The translations under genes were made by a program, and so were the position numbers. Positions 35,301 to 46,008 of a DNA stretch of 64,000 nucleotides are shown here, piece after piece (the first letter of the stretch is position 1; every line of letters starts with the position of its first letter). The stretch comes from Podarcis raffonei (taxonomy: Eukaryota > Chordata > Lepidosauria > Squamata > Lacertidae). The notes under the pieces were generated by a model. That model was not told the origin of the DNA and searched no databases. It saw only the letters and a list, made by a program, of their open reading frames with translations. The stretch is from assembly GCF_027172205.1 (NCBI RefSeq), contig NC_070603.1, positions 7,056,501 through 7,120,500 of the forward strand, given 5' to 3'.

Positions 35301-38300
35301 TCTTATGCTATAACTTTAGACTGTCTAGTTCAACAATATCTTCTTTTTTTCAGGATGTGGATACCGCCTACATGAACAAAGTAGAGCTGGAAGCCAGGGC
35401 AGATTCCTTCAATGATGAACTCAACTTCCTCAAAGCACTGTATGAAGCGGTAAGGATCACACCTATTCACTTTAGCTGAAGTGTTCTGTGCTGTACGGTT
35501 ATTAAACGTGGACTGCCAAAGAGGCCATCTAGCCATCTGCCTTGCTATTCCGCTAGAAAAAGAGCCCTGTTTCATAACCTCCCATGGATAATAAGGACAA
35601 AATGAAGGTTTATCCATGGGCTTTTGTTGTCTCTCAGCTAGAGCTGCCGTCCATTTTGCCTAAAGTGTAATTTTGAAGCAAACTCTAAAGATTCTGGTGG
35701 GGTGAAAAACAACTTTGGAAAAAAGCAATTTCAAAGGAAGCTAAAGAGAGAGAAAGGGAATACTAGCAAAGTTTATCAGAAGGAATGAGATTTACCTTTA
35801 TATCCATAACTTGCTATTAGGGTTCAACTGTTAAGGTAAAAAATAAAATAAACACCTGATATTTTTCTGGAAAATTTAAAAAATAAAAATAAAAATGAGA
35901 GTGAATTTCTTAAAGGGATCCTGAGCACCCCTCTTTCCAACATCTTTATATGCTAGAGATAAAAGTATTACTCCTGTGAAAGGGCAAAAAATGTTGGAAG
36001 GGACTATAGGATCACACCTTTAGCCCCACCGACCAATGATATGAGGGTTTGTCCTCACAGCCCTGCCTCAACATTACTCACACATTGAGGGAAGATCTGA
36101 AGGGGGGGGGGATGTTTGAAAACACATAGGGAGTCCCCATGAGCCAGAACATGGAGTGCACAGAGTTCCAGCTCACAGGAACAGCCTGTGTGCAGCTCCC
36201 CCGCTTCAGAGCTGGATCACATTGGGATCCAGGAGAAGCAATGGCAGGGCAAGCACACTCAGTCCCACTATTAATCATGCAGAACACCTGAACCCAGAGG
36301 TGTGTTGTGCTCATGGTGCTTCACTTCTTGGCAAGAAATGTATGCTGATGTTACGATCCTTTGTGAATTCCATGAGAAACTATTCTTCTTCCCAGCATAC
36401 CATAGCACTAGTCTGCCCTGCTAAGTTTGAATGGGTAATGGAATTTCAAGGGAACAGAAAGAGCTAAATTGAAAGTCCAGGAATTATAGGGTGGGGTTTG
36501 AGTGTCCTGTACAGCGCCTTCTTTTAATTGCCTATGAATAATCATGGCTCCGATCCCTGCAATTCATGTGTGTTCTTTCTTCTTATGTTTTAAAATCCTA
36601 TTTTCATTTTGAAAAAGAAAAAGGAAACAGGTGTTTTGGAAGCAGAATGAGTTACGTGTACGCAAGTTTGCTTGCTTGCGTAACTCCTTACAGCGGAAGG
36701 ATTCGCTTGGTGCACAGTTTGGGCTGGGAATTTGCAGAGGATGCAGAATTCAGTATTATATGGCTTTGACTGGGTTGTTGCTGCCTCAACTACAGGAACT
36801 TGCACAGATGCAGACACAAGTCTCTGACACTTCCGTGATTCTTTCAATGGACAACAACCGCAGCCTGGATCTCAACAGCATCATTGCTGAAGTCAAAGCT
36901 CAGTATGAAGACATTGCAAACAGGAGCAGGGTGGAGGCTGAATCCTGGTACCAAAGCAAGGTAAAACATCATAAAGGAACTAGAGAAGGGTGGCTTTCCT
37001 GATGGTTCATGGCTTAGAAAATAAGCCAAGTTGCTTCTTCCCCTTATTTCTGAAATGACTAGACTTATTTTCAAAAGCCGCTGAAAAATTGCTTCCGAAC
37101 CACCCCTTCTTCCTCACTAGTCTCCCAAACTCCTCCCCTTTATTTGGCCAGGGAACCAACAGCATACTCAAGCCTTAGGGAAGGAGTGAGATCTGATATC
37201 TCCCTCCCTACTTCAGCGTGCTGGTAGAATGCCAGAAAGAAAGGCCACCATTTTGTATTTTACCCAATGAATATTGCATTGGTAGCATATCTAGCATATA
37301 CTCATGCACCAGGCTTTTTTGTGATAGTACTCACCATAACAAGGTACCTGCACCCCTTTTTTGGTGCCCATTGCAGCCATTTTATGCTGGTAAAGGTAAA
37401 GGTAAATGACCCCTGACAGTTAAGTCCAGTCATGGATGACTCTGAGGTTGCTGCGCTCATCTCGCTTTACTGGCTGAGGGAGTCGACGTTTGTCCGCAGA
37501 CAGTTTTTCCGGGTCATGTGGCCAGCATGACTAAGCTGCTTCTGGTGAACTAGAGCTGCACACAGAAATGCCGTTTACCTTCCCGCTGGAGCGGTACCTA
37601 TTTATCTACTTGCACTTTGATGTGCTTTCGAACTGCTAGGTTGGCAGGAGCAGGGACTGAGCAACGGGAGCTCACCCTGTCGCAGGGATTCGAACCGCCG
37701 ACCTTCCGATCAGCAACCCCTAGGCTCTGTGGTTTAGACCACAGCACCACCCGAGATTTTATGCTGGTACTCAGAGCATTTTGATCAATATTTGAGTATT
37801 GGCACCTGATTTTTAAAAAATAAAAAGCACCCCATAAGTATAGAAAATAAGAATGGTTACTCCAAATGGAATTAACCTAATGTTGCTGTGTTTGATTTCT
37901 GCCTATATTAGTATGAGGAACTCCAGGCTACTGCCGGAAGACACGGTGATGACCTTCGCAACACCAAGCATGAGATTTCTGAACTCACCCGACAAATCCA
38001 GAGGCTGCGCGCTGAAATTGACAATGTGAAGAAGCAGGTATGGTCTTGCTGGAAAATACGAAATGTGAAAATGTGTTTAGAATTCTTTAAAGGAGAACCT
38101 TAAATGTGTTGGGGGTTCTTCCTCAAAGGGATACGAGAGAGAATTTCCATAGGAGAATTTTGGTCCAATACATAACTTTTTACCTAGGCTTTCCCTGACT
38201 CATAAGTTTGGGTCTTGTTACTCAGTCCCTGTATTTATCTGCTTTTATAATACAATTTTACATTGTTCGTGTTTTATCTCTGTTTTTATAATACTGTTTT

Positions 38301-41300
38301 GTAGTTTTTATGTTATATTTTTGCATATCGCTTGGAGATTTTTAAATATTAAGTGGTATAGGTATGCTTTTAAGTAAATAAATAAAATAGAGGGAGGAGA
38401 GTTGCTCAATATCATCTCAGCATATGCAAAATGGCTGATTACTTATTTAGTGCAGTCAGTATCAATTGTGGTTTATGGAATAACATAAGGAAAAAATAGG
38501 TCTTTCTTGCTCCAAGGAGCTTGCGTGCCAAGGCCACATGCCCCGCAGTTCCCCATTGATTAATAAACACACCAACACAAGTATTTAGGATTATGGGCTA
38601 AAACAGGCCACAACTTTATTGGTTACAGATGTGAGCAGTTTGGCTTAGGCATTGGGTGATACCAGGCTATATCTTGACTCCCGCCCAACTGCAGGAAGTT
38701 GAACAAAGGGTAAACCACCAGAAGGGGAAGCCCTATGCCTTACATCAAATAGGGGCACCCCGAGGGGTTCCTGTTGGGGTCATGGCATGGTCCTAGCTCA
38801 TGTCTGGGCTTTGGACAGGATCCACACTCCCAGATCCCTTTAACAGGATACCCTTATCGAGGAGGGTCAGGTGGAGGCTACAACCTCCCCTCCCTTAAAC
38901 AAAGGCTTACCCAATGCCTAACAGCCACTTGAGCCCAAATGGTTCGCCACCAACACCCTCACACCTGCAACCAACATCTCAGCATAGGGTCACGCGAAAT
39001 GGCTGATTATATAGTGCAGTCGGTATCAATGGTGGTTTATGGAGTAACATAAGGAAACAATAGGTCTTTCTTGCTCCAAGCAGCTTGCCATTTAAGCTAA
39101 CCAGTCTTTTATTTCCCTACCTGCAAACAGTGTGCCAATCTTCAGGCAGCCATTGCGGAAGCAGAAGAGCGGGGCGAGCTGGCTCTCAAGGATGCAAGGC
39201 AAAAGCTTGCCGAGCTTGAGGATGCTCTTCAGAGAGCCAAACAAGACATGGCCCGGCAGCTGAAGGACTACCAGGAACTGATGAGTGTCAAGCTAGCCCT
39301 AGATATTGAGATTGCCACCTACAGGAAGCTTCTGGAAGGAGAGGAATGCCGGTCAGTGAGATACAATCTTTGCAACCTTGTACACATCCCATCCTTGCTC
39401 CAATGTTGATAAATCTAAGATGAGATATCCAATGTGGGGCATTCCAGATGGTGCTGGACTCCAGCTCCCATCAAGCCTGACCATCGGCCATGCAGGCAGA
39501 CCTAATGGGAATTGGACAAGGGCACCACGCTGGCTACCTCTGCTAATGATCATTGCATACAGAAGGGAGAGGTGATAGCTCTTCATCTAAAGCAGGGCTT
39601 TCCAAACTTGAGTCTCCAGCTGTTTTTGGAACAGTTCCCATCATCCTTGACCACTGGTCCTGCTAGCTAGGGATTGTGGGAGTGTGGCCCAAAAACAGCT
39701 GGAGACCTGAGTTTGGGAAACCCTGATCTAGACCAAGCATGGGGGACCTTAGACCATCCAGATTTTGCTGAACTACAGCTCCCATCATTCCTTCTCATTG
39801 GCCATGCTCATTGATTGAACATCTGGAGGGCCAAGGGCTCCCCACACCTGATCTCAATGAAGAACTACCACCTCTGTCACAACACAGAGCTGATAGTTGT
39901 TCCCTAGTGCAAATTGGAATTCCTACTTCAGGTCTACCATTATACCATTCTGGTTGTGATGTAATTAAAGGATATTAAATATATCCTCCTTGAGTAATCT
40001 TAAGTGCCTGTCTGTCGTGGAGCCCAAATGAGGGATAACTTGCCCTCAGTCAACAATAAAGTATTGTCTGGTGTGCTGCTCCAGTGGTTTTCCCATGCAC
40101 AGCTACCAAAGTCACTTGGAACAGTCAAGCTTCCCAATTTTACTGTCTGGTGGGAGTATCATAGAATAATAGTTTTCATCCAGTGTGCCTTGGCACCCTG
40201 GGGTGCCTTGAATGATGGTCAGGGGTGTCGTGGGCAACACTGGCCTCTGTCCCTCTTTCCTCCTTTTCTTATGTGTACAAACACAGATATCAGTCCGCTA
40301 TTGATTGCACCCCATATGAAATGCTTTACAAAAAGAAGCCATATGTAAAGCATTTCAAAAATTTTGGTTCAGAGGTTTGGGTGCGCACTTTGCAGAACAA
40401 CAAATTGAGCAAACGTGGTGAACATGGTATTTTTCTGGGTTATGAAAAAGGTTCCCATCATGTGTTAATCACTGACACAAAGGCAATTAGGTTGACCAGA
40501 AGCATGGATTGTAATCCAAAATGGGACAGAGTTAGCATTTTTCAATGTCATCCCATTTCAGATGATGATGGTGCAAAAGCAGTTAAGAAAGAGGCAGATT
40601 CTGTTGTTGCTGATGATAATGCTGATGCCAACATAGATTCTGATGATGACACAGATTATCAAAGTCCAAAAGCCTCTCTTAAACAATCAGATGAGTCTGA
40701 CACTGATTCAGACACAGCACCTTCATTTGCATTGGGTCGTCATTCTCCCATCTCTGCCTCCAAAAGTCTTGTGCAGCTGTTTGTTGCAGCGGCCCTGGCT
40801 ACAAGTTCCCCAGGCAAATGGTCCTCTGGGGCTGGCCAGGGGGTACTGGTTGCCAGGAGCTGAGGCGGCCTTGGAGTAAGCAAACAAGTGGGTGAGGGAG
40901 CCCAGGCAGGCAGCCAGTCTGCCAGCCCTTGCTGTTGGGAATGGATGGACAAATGGGAGGCTGTGCTGGCCTTGGTTGTGCTTCCTGTGTGCAGTGCCTG
41001 CCTGGGAGCTGGGTGCCTGGCAGCAAAGGGAAGCCTTTCTGCCATGCAGGCCTGGCTGTGGCTGCCGCCGCCACTTCCTCCCAGTGTGAGAAAGCTGCTG
41101 GCCTCATGTTCACTTCTAAGGCTGGGGGCAGCCTCTTCCCAAGTCCCTGTGGGGCAGCAGGGCAGGAGAAGGCACTTCTCTTTGGGGTGGCAGCAGCAGC
41201 TCAGAGACCAGGGGTGTTGGCAGCTGCTTCTTGGGGAGAAGGGGAGAGAGGAGAGGAAGCTAAGGGAACATTCCACAAGGGTGTTAGAAAAGGAGTGAGG

Positions 41301-43117
41301 GGCTGCAATCAAGGGGTGACATAACTGGGCTACTGAGGCTCTGAGTGCGTTTCCCCACAGGGGAGCCGCAGAAAGAATGTAGTTGGTCAAGGGAGCTGTG
41401 GACTCAAAAAGGCTGAAAAACAGTCTTAGAAGACCAGAGGAAGTTGTGCACACTGCTTTTCATGCCACCTAAGGGGGCTTGCAGGGACGCGGGTGGCACT
41501 GTGGGTTGAACCACAGAGCCTAGGACTTGCTGATCAGAAGGTCAGAGGTTTGAATCCCCGCGACGGGGTGAGCTCCCGTTGCTCAGTCCCTGCTCCTGCC
41601 AAACCTAGCAGTTCGAAAGCATGTCAAAGTGCAAGTAGATAAATAGGTACCGCTCGGGCAGGAAGGTAAACAAGCGTTTCCATGCGCTGCTCTGGTTTGC
41701 CAGAAGCCGCTTAGTCATGCTGGTCACATGACCCGGAAGCTGTACGCCGGCTCCCTCGGCCAGTAAAGCGAGATGAGCACCGCAACCCCAGAGTCAGCCA
41801 CAACTGGACCTAATGGTCAGGGGTCCCTTTACCTTTACCTTTAAGGGGGCTTGCAGATTTCATCACAATGAACTGCACAATTCTGCTTCTTTTCAAACTT
41901 GCTCTAGTCGTTCCGTCAGGGCTTGAATCCTTACCACCCTCTTTTTGTTTTCTGACAGCCTGGCTAGTGATGGAGCAGGAACAGTGAACATCTGTAAGTA
42001 TCCTGGGGAAATGTTTATAGCTTTGCACGTTGGGGAAAGGATGAAATAAATGATGACTTGTTTCAGTTCACATTTGGAGGGCTGCACATTATGCTTCCAC
42101 TCACCCACCTCGCCATGCCTCCTCTGTGCCCACATTTGTATACTGCAAAGCCCTGAATAGCTATGCCTATCCATTTGCACAGCTGCTGTTCTGATGCAAC
42201 ATCTTGGGCTTTCTCTGCTGGTGCAATGCTGCAACTCTCAAAGCTGCTTAGCTTTAACAGGTTGTTCCCAAACGTTGCATACAACTCAGTGTTTTTTGCC
42301 CTATTCATTTTGTGCATCTGAAAGTTAGGGGCAGATAAGAAACTCAATTCATTTAATATTTAAAGGTGAAGCTACCTAATTAACACTTTATGAACAATAC
42401 TCAAAGCAAAACACAGTCACCTTTCAAAATCTGTACTTTTCCTACTTTTGCAATGCAGTTCTCTAGCCAAGTGACGTGCAGAAATGCATATTCCGGGGGA
42501 AAGTGTGCACAGAAATGCATATACATACTAGTGAAAGTAGCATGCAGAATTGCATCCCATTGCGGAAATATGCTTTGCAGAAAAATGTCAGTATTAGGCA
42601 AAGTTGCATGCAAAAGTGGAGGAATTCACAATGAAATGCTGGTGCATTTTCACTAGCACTTTTTTTAAAAAATGCAAACTGATGTGGAAATGTGGAGTAG
42701 TGAATTTAAAACTGGAAGAATGAGAAAATGAGAGAGCCAGAATGGACAGATTTGCCCATTCCTACCCATTCATTCAACCCAGACATAGACAGATTGATGT
42801 GCTCTCAACGAGTCTTGATGACGTGTCCTTTCCCTTTCATAGCTGTTGTCTCTTCAACCATCGGACGTAGCGGTGTGGCCTCTGTTGGCAGCGGTCTTGG
42901 CTATGGAGGCGGATGCAACGTTGGCTATGGAGGCGGAAGCAGCCTCAGCATGGGAGGAGGTAGCGGTTTTGGAGTAGGAGGAGGCTGTGTGGGCCTTGGG
43001 AGTGGACTTGGTGCTGGAGGAAGCAGCTTCAGCTCTGGGAGTGGAAGAGGCGTCGGAGGCTGCAGCAGCTCTAGCGTGAAATTTATTTCCTCTTCTCAAA
43101 AATCCTACAGATGCTAA
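30426..43117 (+). CDS. Type II keratin B, complete nine-exon gene
   Basis: Coding exons are 30426-30953, 34299-34513, 34877-34937, 35354-35449, 36796-36960, 37912-38037, 39131-39351, 41959-41993 and 42843-43117. They sum to 1722 nt, or 573 residues, all with AG/GT borders and matching phases. The lengths 215/61/96/165/126/221/35 are the type II keratin pattern. The product has a Gly-rich head (about 1-150) with H1-type sequence [19 protein letters not shown], the helix start [20 protein letters not shown], coil 1, coil 2, the helix end [15 protein letters not shown] near residue 471, and a Gly/Ser/Cys tail ending SQKSYRC. It would dimerise with a type I keratin in epithelial cytoplasm. Introns hold a GATA array, hAT MITEs, Bov-B, SINEs and a Copia remnant, but no exon is disrupted. 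It is closest in style to KRT5/6/75; the exact name is unresolved. It is a tandem paralogue of keratin A, 20 kb upstream on the same strand. Confidence 0.97.
31850..32062 (-). mobile_element. Possible MIR/CORE-like SINE remnant
   Basis: CCACTTTTCCTCCAAGTAGC, then ACAGCCCTGTGAGGTAGG, then GGGATTTGAATTTCCAGT: a weak match to the core and B-box part of tRNA-derived SINEs. A similar remnant is near 19009-19140. Confidence 0.4.
32225..32555. repeat. (GATA)n microsatellite, about 330 bp
   Basis: Tandem GATA/TAGA units with frequent GATGATA interruptions in intron 1 of keratin B. An open frame of repeating Ser-Ile-Tyr-Leu on the minus strand is only the translated microsatellite. Confidence 0.95.
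33506..33640. mobile_element. Palindromic hAT MITE with perfect 8-bp TSD
   Basis: Ends CAGGCATGGGCAAACT and its complement; GACTAACC flanks it at 33498-33505 and 33641-33648. The element is nearly a full palindrome through ACTACAGTTCCCATCATCCC. Intron 1 of keratin B. Confidence 0.9.
33690..33893 (-). mobile_element. tRNA-derived SINE, third family
   Basis: GGCCCATCTAGC, then AATATTGTCTACACTGACTGG, then GGGATTGAACC, then TCTGCATGCAGAGCAG; the right part is the complement of a tRNA-like head. Intron 1 of keratin B. Confidence 0.65.
33932..34257 (-). mobile_element. Bov-B LINE 3' end in intron 1 of keratin B
   Basis: A minus-strand copy with the same RT C-terminal coding ([15 protein letters not shown] in one frame) and 3' end. 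Its truncated edge is only about 40 bp from the exon 2 acceptor, so the element crowds the splice site without touching the exon. Confidence 0.85.
35141..35200. repeat. Perfect 30-bp tandem duplication
   Basis: ATGGATATATCACTCATTAT plus ten more bases (ending GATGTA) occurs twice head to tail at 35141-35170 and 35171-35200 in intron 3 of keratin B. Confidence 0.95.
37393..37755 (-). mobile_element. Sauria-type SINE with 14-bp target duplication
   Basis: A full-length minus-strand copy in intron 5 of keratin B, flanked by perfect ATTTTATGCTGGTA at 37379-37392 and 37756-37769. Confidence 0.85.
38210..38392 (+). mobile_element. Possible LINE 3' UTR tail
   Basis: T-rich sequence with TATCGCTTGGAGATTTTTAA, GTGGTATAGG and AAATAAATAAAATAG, resembling the terminal region of reptile LINEs. 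Similar AT-rich tails are near 6890-6960, 28730-28800, 32880-33070, 50085-50215 and 51080-51180. Confidence 0.35.
38414..39091. repeat. 115-bp direct duplication in keratin B intron 6
   Basis: 38414-38524 and about 38980-39091 are near-identical (AATGGCTGATTA, TAGTGCAGTC, GGTTTATGG, TAGGTCTTTCTTGCTCCAAG). Copy 3 of the unclassified repeat lies between them. The right copy runs into the exon 7 acceptor. Confidence 0.8.
38540..38990. repeat. Unclassified 'CCACAACTTTA' repeat, copy 3
   Basis: CAGGCCACAACTTTATTGG, GCATTGGGTGATACC, CCTTTAACAGGATACCCTTA and CCCAATGCCTAACAG appear in order. It lies in intron 6 of keratin B and is bracketed by a direct duplication of host sequence. Confidence 0.5.
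39593..39725. mobile_element. Palindromic hAT-like MITE
   Basis: Ends CAGGGCTTTCCAAACTTGAG and TGAGTTTGGGAAACCCTG; flanks ATCTAAAG / ATCTAGAC. Intron 7 of keratin B. Confidence 0.75.
39734..39849. mobile_element. Palindromic hAT-like MITE, diverged
   Basis: AAGCATGGGGGACCTTAGAC, then CCATCCAGATTT, then CTCCCATCATTCC, ending GGCTCCCCACACCTG. Same family, immediately after the previous copy. Confidence 0.6.
40270..40750 (+). mobile_element. Copia-type LTR retroelement remnant (integrase part)
   Basis: A conceptual segment includes [20 protein letters not shown], then NFGSEVWV, then [18 protein letters not shown], matching the C-terminal part of the Ty1/Copia integrase and the start of the acidic linker. 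It is a truncated fossil lacking LTRs, gag and reverse transcriptase. It lies in intron 7 of keratin B, apparently within another GC-rich repeat (about 40160-40262 and 40750-41440). Age unknown. Confidence 0.7.
41485..41842 (+). mobile_element. Sauria-type SINE with 14-bp target duplication
   Basis: A full-length plus-strand copy in intron 7 of keratin B, just before exon 8. AAGGGGGCTTGCAG flanks it at 41471-41484 and 41843-41856. Confidence 0.85.
42460..42665. repeat. Diverged tandem repeat in keratin B intron 8
   Basis: GCAGAAATGCATAT-like motifs recur at roughly 50-bp spacing (AAGTGACGTGCAGAAATGCA, AAGTGTGCACAGAAATGCAT, AAGTAGCATGCAGAATTGCA, AAGTTGCATGCAAAAGTGGA). About four to five decayed units. 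Confidence 0.6.
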
Positions 43118-43525
43118 AGCTCAAACTTCCCTGTAGTCTTTGAAAACAAAAATGTAACTTGTGAACCCTGTCTCACCTAGGCCTCCCTCTAGACAGTACA
43201 CACTTTTATTGTGAGTGGCTTGTTCAATACCATCCCTTTGTTTGTTCACATTTGGGGGGAAATGTAAAACTCTACTTTTCAGATGATCTGTGTTGTAATG
43301 GGCTCTCTGCCACCGACAGAGTTTGCACCAATTTTTAATCTTGCTTCACCTCTCCACTTCATTGTTGATGTTTTCCAATCAGAATTCTAAAGTTTCAAAT
43401 TTTGTATAAACCAGATCACCGTTCGTTGGTTCTTGCTTGGTGCCTGACTTCACTTTTCTGGGGTGTCTGTGTGTGTGTGCGCGTTTGTTATTGTGTTCAA
43501 TAAAATGCATTGTAATTTATAAAAT
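43118..43525 (+). other. 3' UTR and poly(A) signal of keratin B
   Basis: The stop TAA ends at 43117. AATAAA spans 43499-43504 and is followed by TG/T-rich sequence, giving a 3' UTR of about 400 nt. A short GT/GC dinucleotide tract lies just upstream, near 43470-43485. Confidence 0.75.
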
Positions 43526-44976
43526 GTTCTAGTCCTTTTGAATATACACCAGTTATCTCAAATAACTTGAGCACTTGCACAGCAGGTTAATAGTTTCTGA
43601 AGTGCTTTCCATCTCACTATTCTGGACAACAGTTCTGCAAAAGAGGCCAGTATTAAGAGATGTTGCAGGTGTTGGTGTATGGGGGAAGGAAGGGGTTAAG
43701 GTTGAGGCAAAAGTGGCTTGCCTAAGACTATCTGTTGGATGAGTTTATAAAAAAATTAACTAGGTGCTTCCTAGAATGAATGCAATTTCCATTCTGACCT
43801 GTATTCATCACAATCAGCAGTTTCTGGCCCAGTGCAGTTAAATTCCCACTAAATGCTACACTGTCACTGTCTTCTATTGAATGTAGGTTATGTAATTTAC
43901 TTCAGTGTAAAGAAAATGTCAAAAACATTAAAAAGTCAATGTATCATTTGTGGGCTTAGAAAAAGGATGTGAACGAATACCAATCATATTCACTTTTCTT
44001 TTCCTGACCAAAAATACACCAACTGCAACAATTTCCACTTCCTTTCCTATTTTTGTTGGGAGTTCTGACATCCCTATTTTTTAGCTCCTCTTGGCTGCTA
44101 AGCCAGCCTTCTGCAACGTGGTGCCCTCCAGATGCTGTTGGACTACATCTCCCATCATTCCTGACTATTGGCCATGCGGGCTGCGGTTGATAGGAGTTAT
44201 CGTCTACTCTCAAACATCTGGAGGTCACAAAATTGGTGAAGGCTAGGCTAACCAGCCCTATAATAAAATAGATAGGGAGGGCTATCACATTTCAACCCAA
44301 ATCGTTTAGACTATCATATGGAGCGAAATGATTGAGGCTTATTCACAATGCCACATATTTTCCTTAAAATTAATTCATCATTAAATTAAATTCTTGAATA
44401 CAAGTTGGCCAACAGATTGTTAAAAACTAGGGTTGTATCCAAACTAAGTTGTTCCATTCACACAAGGACCTCTACCTGCACAAGACATCCCGTTTCCTCT
44501 CCCCATGAGCCCCATAAATCTGCTCTAGAAGGTTGGGGGACGATGACTCCAGATTTGAGTTTCCTATATGTAATCGTAAAAATCCTTTTCCCACCTAGCA
44601 GTAGGAAGATAGCAGAGAAGCCATACTCTGTAACCACCTAACTATGTGCCCTTAAGTTAAACTATGAATGTGAGGATCCCTGAAAGTGTACAAGCTCCCC
44701 CCCCCCATTTCTCCCCCCCCCCAACATTATTCCTAACTAATGAATTTGAACCCTGTTGCTATAGAGCTTGAGACCACTAAGGATTCTTCTCACCCATCTA
44801 CGCTAGGTTCCTGTGTGCAGAACAGCCTGCTCCAGGTTAGGGCAAATCATTAGCCAGAGGCTAGAACTCACAAGTACTAAACCACAGGTAGGGAGCCTAT
44901 AGACCCTCAAGCTACTGGTGGACCCCAACTCCCATCAGCCCAAGCTAGTGAGGGGTAGTCAGCCAGTGGTCAAGGA

Positions 44977-45070
44977 TGCTGGTTTTTAAGTATGTTGGAA
45001 GCCTCCCAGAGTGGCGGAGCAACCCAGTCAGACGGGCTGGGTACCAATAATAAATTTATTATTATTACTG
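44977..45070 (+). mobile_element. CR1/L2-clade LINE 3' tip
   Basis: GTTGGAAGCCTCCCAGAGTGG, then AACCCAGTCAGACGGGC and a short (ATT)n tail. Confidence 0.6.
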
Positions 45071-45103
45071 CTGTAAAACATTTTGTTGCTTACAGACTTT
45101 GCT

Positions 45104-45236
45104 GTCGATATAGGGAACCTATGGGCCTCCAGATGTTGGGCTCCAACTCCCATCAGCCCCAGGCAGCATGGCCAATGGTCAGGGATGATGGGAATTGTAG
45201 TCCAAAAACATCTGGAGGCCCATAATTTCCCCAGCT
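45104..45236. mobile_element. Palindromic hAT-like MITE
   Basis: GGGAACCTATGGGCCTCCAG and its imperfect complement around CAACTCCCATCAGCCCC. Weaker relatives lie near 2225-2330, 6577-6670, 16905-16990, 26930-27040, 27660-27770, 39438-39530, 44105-44245, 44886-44975, 58694-58812 and 63793-63910, each with a CCAGATGTT..CTCCCATCA..GGGAGTTG pattern. Confidence 0.65.
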
Positions 45237-45544
45237 GGGCTGTAAGAGTTCATCTACTGGAGCTCGCCACATAATGTAGGTAGCACAACTTCCTGGCAGG
45301 GAGCATGATGCTGATTGTTTATATAAAGCGTTTCCCACTTATGGATCTGAAAAGAGCAAAGTGATAGAAGCAGTTGCCGTTTTTAATCACATTTTACAAA
45401 GTATACGTAATTTACAAAGATAAATAAATCTTAGAAAACTTTCCTTCGTTGTACTGTCTGTTCACAAAATAAAAAAATCACTTTCCCCTTATACTGCTGT
45501 GGCAACCCAAAAATAAAAATGGTCTTGAGCTGTGAATAGATGTC

Positions 45545-46008
45545 TAGGCGAAACATGGCAGTTTTTTATTTATTCTATGGCTACATGCCACTAACTGCTC
45601 TGTTTGAAACAATGCCAACAAAAGCCCCAGAATAAATGGCATAGGAGTTGCTTTGTATTGGGAAAGGGTTTGCAACAAGACTGCTATTCTTGAGACACTG
45701 GACTTTTCACATATTCCCAGATAAAAACTGTCACATCTTTGACATGGCACAGTTGAGGCCAAACTTCTTGTTAAGCAAAATAACTGAGTACCAGAAAAGC
45801 CATTCACAGATGTAAACAATAGTGTTTCAAAACTCAAAACAAAATATGCCAGCTCCTTGCTTGTTAGTTATCGGTATTTCGTTTAAGAATCCTGACAGAG
45901 CAAGGTGAAAAAAATAGGTAGAAGGACAGAGTAATAATGTCTGCTTAGTGTCTTTGATTATTCTCCTGCCCATCTTCTGACAACTCCTCCATTTCCAAAT
46001 CTGCCAGC
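45545..46008 (-). other. ETAA1: 3' UTR of ETAA1
   Basis: This lies downstream of the ETAA1 TGA at 46009-46011, read on the minus strand. A minus-strand AATAAA (TTTATT on +) lies at 45565-45570, suggesting an end near 45545. It faces the 3' end of keratin B in tail-to-tail orientation, about 2 kb apart. Confidence 0.55.

Larger units (their letters stand above)
43526..45544. other. Spacer between keratin B and ETAA1 3' ends
   Basis: Holds weak hAT-like palindromes (44105-44245, 44886-44975), an L2 tip, a hAT-like MITE and poly-C runs near 44700-44720. No gene. Confidence 0.45.

Noticed and set aside
40860-41453. Possible gene in GC-rich frames on both strands
   Set aside because: No domain or splice pattern. 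It lies within a keratin intron and reads as part of a dispersed repeat interrupted by the Copia remnant.
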